Assembly: GCF_021513195.1 (NCBI RefSeq)
Contig: NZ_CP090974.1
Coordinates: forward strand, 3,050,001-3,114,000
Direction: 5' to 3'
Origin: Shewanella sp. OMA3-2
Lineage (GTDB): Bacteria; Pseudomonadota; Gammaproteobacteria; Enterobacterales; Shewanellaceae
DNA: 64,000 nt
Part shown: positions 48,671-57,719 of the stretch, piece after piece
Position numbering within the stretch: the stretch's first letter is position 1
Layout of the letters: every line of letters starts with the position of its first letter
The notes under the pieces: generated by a model
The model's input: the letters and a program-made list of their open reading frames with translations, nothing else
Told to the model about the DNA's origin: nothing
Database searches by the model: none
Translations under genes and position numbers: made by a program

Positions 48671-51330
48671 ATGAGGCCGAAATTAGGCTATAAATTTGTG
48701 GTTTTTTCAGTATTTAGCTTACTTTTAGGTTGTAATACTGATACTACAATCAAAGACGAAAAGCCTGATCCTGTGTTAGTTGAGTACCCTATTGTCTACA
48801 TCCAACGCGATCTAATCAGCGCTGAAAATGAAGCACCACAATTTGATGTTTTTGATCCTGCTCATTTTAATCCGGTGCCAATTTATTGACAAAGCGTAAT
48901 GCGTTTGCCGATTCACCTCCATTCAGTTTAACTGCATCTTTATTTAAATCAGACCAACTTGTTGATATCAGAGATCTATCCGTTTCAGATAACGGCCAAC
49001 AATTATTAATGTCGATGAAAGTACAAAAAGTTGACGCCAATGAAGATGAACAAACTTCGTGGAATATTTGGCACTATGACCTCACCACTAAAAAATTATC
49101 TAGGGTAATGGCCAATGACGCCTTAGCCGAGCAAGGCAACGATTTAATGCCGTCATTTCTACCCGATGGCCGTATCGTGTTTGCCTCAACCAGACAACGC
49201 TTATCACGGGCAATTTTACTGGATGAAGGTAAACCACAGTACACAGCATTAGATGAAAACAGGGATAATGAAACCTTTAATATTCATGTCATGAACCCAG
49301 ATGGTTCGGCAATTAAGCAACTCAGCTTTAATTTAAGCCACGACTTTTACCCTTTAGTGATGCAAAACGGCCAGATTTTGTATAGCCGATGGGACCTGAT
49401 GGGGGCAAATCACGGCATTAATTTGTATCGAATGAACCCAGACGGCACCAATAATGAACTCGTTTTTGGTTGGCATTCACATCAAATTATCCTCGATTCA
49501 CAAACTGAGGTAGTGGAATATATTAAGCCACAGCAGTTACCCAGTGGCGAAATTTTGATGATGTTAACTTCACGAACAGATTCAACAGCCATTAACAAGC
49601 GCCCTGTTACCATAAACATAAACGACTATATTGATGCCAACCAAGCGACCGCAACATCTGGGGCACAAGATAATGCGATAAATGATGTTGTTTTAGCTGA
49701 CTTTGATTTTAATTTTTCTCAAGGCTTGTCGCCTACAGGCCGAATTAATCATCTATTTCCTATTCCAGATAACAGTAATCGTTATTTGATGAGCTGGGAT
49801 TTATGCCGAGTGGTTATCAATGACCAAATTAAATCTTGCGGTCAATTAACCCAAGCACAACTTGCTGATGAAAATATAGTACTTGCCCCTGCATTTTATG
49901 AATTATGGTTATTAGACAATGCCAATAAAACGCAACAACTTGTGGCAACAACAGAGCAAGGCAAAATATTAACCGAAGCTGTGGTGATGCAACCATCAGC
50001 ACAACCTAAAACCTTTATTGCTGACAAAGTAGTGGGCAATGAATTAGATGCGCAGTTATCGCTAGAACTTGCTGGCAGTATTCATATCCGTAGCGTGTAT
50101 GATTTTGATGGCATTGATAGCACAGCAAACATCGGCGGCATTACTCGCCTAAGCGATCCATCAAAAACTCCTGCGGCAAACTTACCGGCTCGATTTTTAC
50201 GTATTGTTCGTGGCGTACCTATGCCGCCCGATGACGTTCGCGATGTGGCTAATACTGATTTTGGTCGCAGTAATAATCAATTAATGCGTGAAATTATTGG
50301 CTATACCCCAATCCAACCTGACGGTTCAGTTAAAATTAAAGTGCCCGCTAATGTGCCACTGGCTATCAGCGTATTAGATATGAATGGTAAACGAATTGGC
50401 GGACGACATCGTCAATGGATAAGCCTAAAACCAGGCGAAACACTAGAGTGTACTGGCTGTCATACTGCCAATAGTCAATTACCCCATGGTCGCACCGATG
50501 CTCAGGTCACTAGTATCAATACTGGTGCAGCCGCTGGCGGAAGTCCTTACCCAAATGCCAGCGCAAACATCATTCCGTCTCAGGGGCAAACGATGGCTGA
50601 AGCGGATGAAATGGTTAATGGATTACCGCAATTAACTGCCGATCTTCGCTATCAAGACATTTGGACCAACCCAGCCATTTCCGCCATCAATCCTGCGCTA
50701 GAATATGCCTATAGCAATATGCAAACCTTGGCGCCAAATGGTGCCGAGTGTTTTACCCATTGGACCACCTATTGCCGTTTGCAGATAAATTATGTTGAAC
50801 ATATACAGCCTCTTTGGGATTTACCTCGCCCTGTCATCGATGAAGCGACACAAGTTGTGGTAGCTAATAGCACCTGTACAACTTGCCACAATATGATTAA
50901 CCAAGATGGCGTATCGCAAGTACCCGCGGGGCAATTAGCACTATCAAACATGCCATCAAGTGATCAAGTGGCGCATTTAACCAGTTACCGCGAGTTATTT
51001 TTCAACGACGTTGAACAAGAGGAAATCGATGGCATTATTATCGACAGACTGATAGAAGTACTCGATGCAGAGGGTAACCCCGTTTATCAAGTTGACAGCA
51101 ACGGTGAGCTAATTTTAGATGCCGAAGGTAACCCGATTCCAGTGTTAACCACGGTCAATGTACCGGCCATTTTATCCACTAATGGCGCAAGGGCGAGCAG
51201 TAACTTTTTCGATGTAATGAATAACGCAACTCATCAAAATATGTTAACTAAAGATGAACTTAAGTTATTAAATGAATGGTTAGATATTGGCGCACAATAT
51301 TACAACACGCCTTTTTATCCACTGCCATAA
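48671..51330 (+). pseudogene. Di-haem lipoprotein of the hydrazine-synthase-alpha-like (WD40/TolB + cytochrome) family, frameshifted as read by one missing G
   Basis: The first 72 codons give a lipoprotein signal (SLLLGC) and the domain opening YPIVYIQRDL, then stop at 48889. The rest is in the next frame. Adding one G to the GG at 48874-48875 gives FNPGANLLTKRNAF, matching the FNPGADLY pattern of the family, and an 886-residue protein. A beta-propeller-like region (LPDGRIVFASTRQR, HVMNPDGSAIKQLS, YRMNPDGTNNELVF) is followed by haem motifs CTGCH and CTTCH. In anammox bacteria the related domain is in hydrazine synthase; here the chemistry is unknown. AAGGGAT precedes the ATG. Confidence 0.8.
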
Positions 51331-51414
51331 TCATCGTAAACTAACACAATAATGCGGCAAGCATAAAAACAGGTATGCGTAGTTGGCTTCATGGAATAAT
51401 AACAATAGGGATTT

Positions 51415-52173
51415 ATGTTTAAGTTAATGTTTAAACACTTTAAAAATACACTCTGCTTATTGGCACTCGTTTGTTTAAGCCCTGCTGCGTTAGCTGAAAC
51501 ATCACCCGAAGCCACCTTGCGTATTGAGGTGCCTTTTATTGAGTTACATTCAGGCCCAAGCGCAGGCTATCCTGTAGTGTCAATTGTCGAAAAAAATGAA
51601 CTGGTCACCTTATTGATAAAACGCACTACCTGGATAAAAGTTAAAAACAAACGCGGTATTGAAGGCTGGTTCCATGAAGATGCCTTACTCAGTTTGTCTA
51701 AAGATGGCCAAGCTATTACTCAAAACCAGATCAGCCAGCAAGATGTGATACACCGTGATATTGAAGCCGGCGTTATGTACGGTGATTTAGAAGGTGCTAA
51801 CTTTTATAATATCTATGGCGGCTATGCCTTTACTCCTGTTTTCAGTGTCGAACTATCGGCAGGTAAAGCATTGGGGAGTATTTCAGACAGCGACATTTTT
51901 GAAATAATGTTAATGAGTCAGCCTTTACCCGACCTGATTGTTATTCCTTATCTTGGTGTAGGCGCAGGCCTTATTAGCACTAAACCCCACAGCGTTATTG
52001 CCGATTCAGAAGATCGTGAAAGTACATTGATGAGCGGCGCGGTTGGCATTAAATATCACATAGCACGTAACTTTTTAGTTCGGGCTGAATATAAACTCTC
52101 GTTAGCGTTAACAGATCGAGATGAAAATGAAGAGATCCAAACATGGAAAATAGGATTCAGCGTATTTTTTTAA
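51415..52173 (+). CDS. Outer-membrane beta-barrel protein with N-terminal SH3 domain
   Basis: Signal peptide ending SPAALAET, then a bacterial SH3 domain at about residues 32-92 (VPFIELHSGPSAGYPVVSIV, GIEGWFHEDAL), then a barrel-like half with alternating hydrophobics and a terminal aromatic (KIGFSVFF). 252 residues. Such SH3-plus-barrel proteins may bind peptidoglycan or a partner on the periplasmic side. Overlaps the next gene by 31 bases. Confidence 0.72.
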   Translation: MFKLMFKHFKNTLCLLALVCLSPAALAETSPEATLRIEVPFIELHSGPSAGYPVVSIVEKNELVTLLIKRTTWIKVKNKRGIEGWFHEDALLSLSKDGQAITQNQISQQDVIHRDIEAGVMYGDLEGANFYNIYGGYAFTPVFSVELSAGKALGSISDSDIFEIMLMSQPLPDLIVIPYLGVGAGLISTKPHSVIADSEDRESTLMSGAVGIKYHIARNFLVRAEYKLSLALTDRDENEEIQTWKIGFSVFF

Positions 52174-52814
52174 TGCCGTTATTTAGCGTCAGCGCGCTGA
52201 CCTTAGGCATATTAACCATAAGCGCCCCGACTTTTGCAGCAGAAGCGGAAGTTAACTCAACCGTTGCGGTTAAAGCCAATGTAGAACGTCGCGACGTAGT
52301 AGAGGATTTACTTGATACTGAAAACTTTGAAGTGGGTATTCAAGGCGGGATCATGTCAATTGAAGACTTTGAATCGAGTCCTTGGGTAAGTGCGCACCTG
52401 GGTTATCACATCAGTGAGCACTTTTATGTCAAAGCCAACTATGCTCAAGCTAAAGCCGGTGAAACCAGTTTTGAAAAGTTAGCTAACGCCGCACCATTAT
52501 TGACCGATGCCGAGCGCGAGTTAACCTATTACGGTTTAAATATTGGCTATACCCTGCTGCCTGGAGAAATATTTTTTAGCAAAGATAGGGTATTTAACAG
52601 TGCTTTCTCATTCGAATTAGGTGGTGGTAGCACTGAATTTGCTGGTGATGAACAGTTCACGGTAAATTTAACCGCAAATTATCGGGTATTTCTAACCGAC
52701 TGGTTAGCATGGGACTTAAGCATGAGCGATTACCTGTTTAATACCGAAGTGACCGGGTCGTCAAAAACAACCCATAACTTAACCTTTGCTACCGGTGTAG
52801 CATTTTATTTTTAA
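52143..52814 (+). CDS. Small outer-membrane beta-barrel protein
   Basis: Signal peptide ending APTFAAEA, followed by beta strands such as VSAHLGYHISEHFYVKANYA and FSFELGGGSTEFAG and a terminal Phe (TGVAFYF), the usual Bam signal. 223 residues, OmpA/OmpW-like size. The ATG at 52143 has GAGAT upstream but lies inside the previous gene; an ATG at 52173 on the previous stop is an alternative. Function unknown; probably paired with the SH3 barrel protein. Confidence 0.72.
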   Translation: MENRIQRIFLMPLFSVSALTLGILTISAPTFAAEAEVNSTVAVKANVERRDVVEDLLDTENFEVGIQGGIMSIEDFESSPWVSAHLGYHISEHFYVKANYAQAKAGETSFEKLANAAPLLTDAERELTYYGLNIGYTLLPGEIFFSKDRVFNSAFSFELGGGSTEFAGDEQFTVNLTANYRVFLTDWLAWDLSMSDYLFNTEVTGSSKTTHNLTFATGVAFYF

Positions 52815-52876
52815 AGTAGTAACACCGTCAGCTCAGTTTATAAAGAGCCGCTAAAAAAATGAAAAAGGATAATTAA

Positions 52877-53380
52877 ATGTTGTTGAACAAACTGGGATAT
52901 AAAAGCCTGCTTGCCGCGTTGGCACTATTAATGTCCATTAACGCCCAAGCCTTGACCGTAGGCGACATAGCTCCTGATTTTACCTTGAAGAATATGCAAG
53001 GCAACAACCTCAATTTAGCTGAGCAACGCGGTGAAATTATTGTAATTAACTTTTGGGCATCCTGGTGTGGACCGTGCCGTAAAGAAATGCCGGTGCTGCA
53101 AAAACTACAAGATAAGTATCAAGATTTAGGTGTGCAAGTTTGGGGCATAAATGTTGAGCAAGAAAACCAAGCAGGCAAAGACTTTTTAGCCGATTTAGAT
53201 TTAAGCTTTTCTATCTTTTTTGATCAAACCAATGCTTTATCTAAAAGCTACCAAGTAGAAGCAATGCCCACCACCGTCATTATCGATCGCGACGGTATAG
53301 TACGTTTTATGTTTCGCGGCTATAAAGATGGTTATGAGAAAAAATACGCCGATGCGATTAAAAAGCTGATCAGAGAATAA
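52877..53380 (+). CDS. Periplasmic TlpA/ResA-like thioredoxin
   Basis: Signal peptide ending INAQA, then a thioredoxin fold with VINFWASWCGPCRKEMP; the active site is CGPC near residue 64. The cis-Pro segment is EAMPTTVIIDRDG. 167 residues. AAAGGAT precedes the ATG. A reductant of this class beside haem and Cys-rich lipoprotein genes suggests thiol maintenance of CxxCH or of the DUF4266 Cys tail. It is followed immediately by the DUF4266 gene. Confidence 0.88.
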   Translation: MLLNKLGYKSLLAALALLMSINAQALTVGDIAPDFTLKNMQGNNLNLAEQRGEIIVINFWASWCGPCRKEMPVLQKLQDKYQDLGVQVWGINVEQENQAGKDFLADLDLSFSIFFDQTNALSKSYQVEAMPTTVIIDRDGIVRFMFRGYKDGYEKKYADAIKKLIRE

Positions 53381-53383
53381 GTG

Positions 53384-53662
53384 ATGAAGATTAAATACAT
53401 AACAGGCTTACCTACTGCGAATAAGCCTCTAAGCACGCTGACAGTGACTATAGCAACACTTAGCTTACTCAGTTTAAGTGGCTGTTCAAGTTTGAACATT
53501 GAGCCCTGGGTTAAACCCTATGAAAGGCAAAACCTGGCTGATCCCATTATGCGCTTAAACCGTCATCCCAGCGCAAGCATGCATATGGCACACGTACTAG
53601 AAGGACGCGAATCGTCCCGTGGCGCTGAAGGCACCGGAGGAGGGGGTTGTGGTTGTAACTAA
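53384..53662 (+). CDS. DUF4266 lipoprotein ending in GGGGCGCN
   Basis: Lipoprotein signal with lipobox LSGC near residue 35, then the DUF4266 pattern VKPYERQNLADPIMRL and the conserved tail RGAEGTGGGGCGCN. 92 residues. In many bacteria DUF4266, DUF3570, TlpA and ApbE genes occur together, from memory, and here three are contiguous with ApbE about 11 kb away. The ATG at 53384 is preferred over the GTG one codon earlier. Its last codons double as the ribosome site for the next gene. Confidence 0.85.
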   Translation: MKIKYITGLPTANKPLSTLTVTIATLSLLSLSGCSSLNIEPWVKPYERQNLADPIMRLNRHPSASMHMAHVLEGRESSRGAEGTGGGGCGCN

Positions 53663-54821
53663 TCGAGTAAATCCATTCTTACGCCCAGGCTTATTTTTCT
53701 TGCTCAGCCTAGGTCTATTACTGAGCCTAGTTGGCTTGGTATCACATGCCGCCATTATTGACCCTGATAGAGTCGATGTGCTTTATCACAGCTATGAAGG
53801 GGGTGGAATGAAAATTGACGGCCCTTCTATTTTACTGCGAAAAAAAGCCTCAGAATCTGTTGCCGTTACCGCCTATTATTATCTAGACAGTATTTCATCG
53901 GCCTCTGTTGATGTTATCAGTACCGCCAGCCCATACACAGAAGAACGCAACGAAGGTCAATTAGGCATTGAGTATCTTCGCGATAAAACCATGATGTCAT
54001 TTAACATACGTCAAAGTGATGAGGATGATTATTTAGCTCAATCCTTTAGCGTTAATGTGTCGCAAGACACGTTTGGTGACTTAACCAATCTCAATATGGG
54101 CTTATCATTTGGCGATAATGAAATTCGACGTAACGGCGATGAACTATTTGAAGAACAAAGCCAGCAATATCGCATTCGTGCAGGCATTAGCCAAATCATT
54201 ACCCGTAACCTCACCACCAGTTTAAATGTCGAAGCCATTGCCGATAGCGGTTATCTTAATAACCCTTATCGAACGGTGCGATATATAGACAGTAGTATTC
54301 CATCAGGGGTGGGCTACCAAGCAGAAATTTACCCTGAAACCCGTAACTCCTTTGCCGCAAAATTAACCGCCAGTTACTTTTTACCCTATCGCGCCGCATT
54401 GTTTGCCCATTATCGCCATTTTACCGACAGCTGGGAAATTCAAGCCAGTGATGTCGAGTTAGGTTATCGCCATCCCATTGGTGATTATCTCGAGCTGGAA
54501 TTAAAAGTGCGCTACTACCAACAAACCCAAGCTGAATTTTATAGCGACTTATTCCCCTATCGCGATGCACAAAACTATATGGCGCGGGACAAAGAGCTCA
54601 GTGACTTTAACGACATAACTTACGGCTTAGGGGTAACCTATTTTTTACCCGCCTCACTATCCTTTGGTGAAACACGCTCAGAAGCGACATTACAATGGGA
54701 TTATATTGATTTTGATTATCAAAACTTCAGAGATCCAACTGCTGAAGGCGGCGTAGGAAATGAGCCATTTTACGGTTTTTCAGCCAACGTAATACGCGCA
54801 TTTGTCAGTGTCTATTTTTAA
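53649..54821 (+). CDS. DUF3570 outer-membrane beta-barrel protein
   Basis: After a hydrophobic leader (FFLLSLGLLLSLVGLVSHA) the sequence has long alternating strands, the DUF3570 opening DRVDVLYHSYEGGGMKIDGP and a terminal Phe (FVSVYF). 390 residues. The start is a GTG at 53649, inside the end of the DUF4266 gene, because GAGGAGGGGG lies just upstream; a frame extension to 53619 lacks a site. It is likely the outer-membrane partner of the DUF4266 lipoprotein. Function unknown. Confidence 0.82.
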   Translation: MVVTNRVNPFLRPGLFFLLSLGLLLSLVGLVSHAAIIDPDRVDVLYHSYEGGGMKIDGPSILLRKKASESVAVTAYYYLDSISSASVDVISTASPYTEERNEGQLGIEYLRDKTMMSFNIRQSDEDDYLAQSFSVNVSQDTFGDLTNLNMGLSFGDNEIRRNGDELFEEQSQQYRIRAGISQIITRNLTTSLNVEAIADSGYLNNPYRTVRYIDSSIPSGVGYQAEIYPETRNSFAAKLTASYFLPYRAALFAHYRHFTDSWEIQASDVELGYRHPIGDYLELELKVRYYQQTQAEFYSDLFPYRDAQNYMARDKELSDFNDITYGLGVTYFLPASLSFGETRSEATLQWDYIDFDYQNFRDPTAEGGVGNEPFYGFSANVIRAFVSVYF

Positions 54822-54940
54822 CGCGCTAAGTATACAAAGTAGCACCTGACAGGCGCTAATATTAATAACGATTTCGCTCAGTAAGCATATTGCATGTTAA
54901 GCGACCCTATATTCAAACGGAACTGCCAAGGCTTTTTGAT

Positions 54941-55492
54941 ATGACTCAAGCTCACTTTTATCACGTCGCGTTAACTCGTTTTTTTAGCGTATGCTTACTG
55001 GTTTTAGGAATGACTACACATGCCATACCAGTTAATGCTGAAGAAGCCCCCTTAGCCACAGAGCTTGAAAATATTAAAAGCCAAGTCCTTAAGCTCAATC
55101 GTGATTTATTTATTTTAGAGGAAGATTTACTGTTCCCAGCCAGCACCCAAATAGCCGTGTTTGTCTCTGTCGATGTTGGCCGTTTTATGACACTAGACAG
55201 TGTCGAACTGAAAATTAATGATGATAACGTCTCCGGCACCTTGTATACCGAGCGCCAACGTAAAGCCTTAGAGCAAGGTGGTATTCAGCGGGTGTATTTA
55301 GGCAATCTTAAAATGGGACAACATCAACTAACGGCCATATTTACCGGTACTGACGCTGAAGGACGAACCGTACAGCGCGCTGTTAACCATAACTTTGAAA
55401 AAACCGACGAAACTGTAATGATTGAGCTGAAGCTAGAAGATAACCAGTCCAACTATCGCGCCGAGATTAAAGTCGAACAATGGGTGTTGTAG
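54941..55492 (+). CDS. Conserved periplasmic protein, function unknown
   Basis: Signal peptide (FFSVCLLVLGMTTHAIPVNA), a short predicted coiled coil (ENIKSQVLKLNRDLFILEED) and a beta-rich remainder (LDSVELKINDDNVSGTLY, LKMGQHQLTAIFTGTD). The ATG at 54941 with AAGG upstream is taken (183 residues) over a TTG at 54890. No DNA-binding motif is visible, so any regulator annotation inherited from homologues would be wrong. It links the DUF3570 gene to the TPR genes. Confidence 0.65.
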   Translation: MTQAHFYHVALTRFFSVCLLVLGMTTHAIPVNAEEAPLATELENIKSQVLKLNRDLFILEEDLLFPASTQIAVFVSVDVGRFMTLDSVELKINDDNVSGTLYTERQRKALEQGGIQRVYLGNLKMGQHQLTAIFTGTDAEGRTVQRAVNHNFEKTDETVMIELKLEDNQSNYRAEIKVEQWVL

Positions 55493-55568
55493 TCAAAGTG
55501 CTTTAGCAGACATTTTGTAACATGGTTTTTGTAAAAGAGGTTTCGTTACATGGATTTTGCAACCAACA

Positions 55569-57719
55569 ATGACTTTTAAACTGATATTTTCAACTAAATG
55601 GCTTAATTTATCAGGCCAACCTTTTAGCTTACTTGCGCTAAGGTGTGTCTGCGCGCTGGGGCTGGGCTGCCTGTTATTCACACAAGTAAGCATGGCACAA
55701 ACTGAATCACCTCCTCCACAGCCTGTGCTATCCACTAAAACCGCATTAGAGGATAAACTGTACCGCCAAGCACTGTATTTTTACTTTGCCGGCGATTACG
55801 CTGCGGCGCTAAGACAAATTAGTTTAAACCAGCAGCGTCATCAACTTACATCATTAAGAAGTGATTTATTCGAAGCCGGTCTGCAAATCAATTTAGGTCT
55901 TCATAGCCAAGCGGCGGCAACCCTATTATCGTTTGAACAAACTCAGGCTAGTCACCATCAGGACAATTCAATCGATGATAACAATTCACAAAAAGCCAAA
56001 TCATCAACATCTCCTACTGAGCTATTACTGATAGCCTTATTACAACTCAGTGAACAACAAATTGAGCAAGGCGATAATCAAGCTGCCCAGCAAACCCTTG
56101 CCAAAATCCAGCAGGTACAAGCTGAATACGTTCATCAATACCAAGTGCTTAACCAACTAGCATACTGGCCAAACGCCCCACTAATGACAGCAAAGTTGGC
56201 CAAGCCAGACAAAGATAATCAAGCCTTTGACAATTTATCAGCTGCTTATATTGGCCTCAATAATGCGCTGCTACACATGCAACAAAATGAATTTCAATTA
56301 GCTAAGCCCATTTTAAGCCAATTAAAAAATCAATCCTGGCAGTCCCCTCAACAAACCTTTTGGCAACTGTTGTTTAATCCATTTTCAACTGATCAATATC
56401 ACAGCCTTGATAGTCAGGGCAATGTGAGTCATGACAAACAGCGCCAACAGCTAGCGGTTAACGATTACGCCAAATTATTACTGGCACAAATGTATGTTAT
56501 GCAGCAGCAATATGACACCGCCTTTACAGAGCTGGCTAACTTTCCTCAACACAGTCCATACACGGAATCCGCCCTGTACTTATTTGCCTTTGCAGCACAA
56601 AATGCGGGCCAATATGATAGCGCATTTAATTTACTCGATTTAGTTCAACAACAATACCCATACTCTCACCTAGGCTGGCAAGCTGCACTATTAAGTGCCA
56701 CCCAAGTTACTCAGCAACAGTCGCTTGGGCAAGGTATGGCCCGTTATCAACAAGCCGAGCAATTATACTTAGATAGAATTGCCGACTTAGCCACCTTTAA
56801 ACAAACATTCTTAGCAGCAAGTGATGTCGCCAGTTTTACCCTAGTGAGTAAAAATATCACTCAGTCAGCCGGTAACGCTTCACAGCAGCACAAGTCACAA
56901 CAATCACTTGAATTATTAACCCATACCGCCTTTACCACCCAATCTAAGTGGTTAAAAAAAGCCTTACTTAATGCACCTTTAGCAAACGATTATCAAACCG
57001 TGTTAACCCTTGATTTATTAAATGGTAACCTGGGTAATCAACGCAGTAAAAGTGATTGGTTAAAACAGACAATAGGGCTAAATAAGCAACGTCAACACAG
57101 TGTGATTGAAAGGCAACAGCAAACCCCTTATGGCGAATTAGTCGCCCAGCTGAAGCAGCAAGAACAAGCTGTATCACAAATCATTACCGCAGCAGAAAAA
57201 CAACAAAATGGCCAAGCCTTTGCAAGCCAAACTGAGCAACAGTGGTTACAGCGTATTGCGCAAAGCCAACTCACCATTAATACCTTATCTGGCCAACGCG
57301 ATATGAGTGATTATCAGCAGCGACTGGCTAAAGTATCTGGGGTATTACGCTGGCAATTACAACGGGACTTTGCCGACAGACTATGGCAACACCAAAAAAG
57401 CCTGCAACAACTCAAGCAGCAACTCAATTCACTTGAGGCGCAATCTGAGCGCTTTAATGCCTTGTCTGCTTCGCCACGGGTTTACGCTGACTTTGATAGT
57501 CGTCAACAAATGAATGAGGCAGAAATTAACCAGTTAACCTTAGCGATTAAACAGCTGCGAGTTAAAACCAGTGGTGATATTCGTCAAAAAGTGACAGTAT
57601 TTGTCGATCAACAACAGCAAGAGTTAGCACGATTACTACTCATCACGCGTCATGAAATGGCGGCAGTATTAGAACAAATGGCACAAGCTGACACCTTGCC
57701 TATGCAGGGAGATCAATAA
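55569..57719 (+). CDS. Exported TPR-like helical protein
   Basis: Signal peptide ending VSMAQ, then about 670 mostly helical, Gln- and Ala-rich residues with TPR-like pairs (LYRQALYFYFAGDYAAALRQ, ESALYLFAFAAQNAGQYDSA). The last 200 residues are strongly coiled-coil in character. The start is uncertain: the ATG at 55569 or a TTG four codons earlier; neither has a strong site. Its stop overlaps the next start. Likely a periplasmic scaffold. Confidence 0.7.
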   Translation: MTFKLIFSTKWLNLSGQPFSLLALRCVCALGLGCLLFTQVSMAQTESPPPQPVLSTKTALEDKLYRQALYFYFAGDYAAALRQISLNQQRHQLTSLRSDLFEAGLQINLGLHSQAAATLLSFEQTQASHHQDNSIDDNNSQKAKSSTSPTELLLIALLQLSEQQIEQGDNQAAQQTLAKIQQVQAEYVHQYQVLNQLAYWPNAPLMTAKLAKPDKDNQAFDNLSAAYIGLNNALLHMQQNEFQLAKPILSQLKNQSWQSPQQTFWQLLFNPFSTDQYHSLDSQGNVSHDKQRQQLAVNDYAKLLLAQMYVMQQQYDTAFTELANFPQHSPYTESALYLFAFAAQNAGQYDSAFNLLDLVQQQYPYSHLGWQAALLSATQVTQQQSLGQGMARYQQAEQLYLDRIADLATFKQTFLAASDVASFTLVSKNITQSAGNASQQHKSQQSLELLTHTAFTTQSKWLKKALLNAPLANDYQTVLTLDLLNGNLGNQRSKSDWLKQTIGLNKQRQHSVIERQQQTPYGELVAQLKQQEQAVSQIITAAEKQQNGQAFASQTEQQWLQRIAQSQLTINTLSGQRDMSDYQQRLAKVSGVLRWQLQRDFADRLWQHQKSLQQLKQQLNSLEAQSERFNALSASPRVYADFDSRQQMNEAEINQLTLAIKQLRVKTSGDIRQKVTVFVDQQQQELARLLLITRHEMAAVLEQMAQADTLPMQGDQ

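Noticed and set aside
48671..51330. True hydrazine synthase (anammox metabolism)
   Set aside because: No hydrazine synthase beta/gamma genes or other anammox genes nearby; only the domain architecture is shared.
54890..55492. Transcriptional regulator annotation for the small protein before the TPR genes
   Set aside because: It has a signal peptide and no helix-turn-helix; it must act outside the cytosol.
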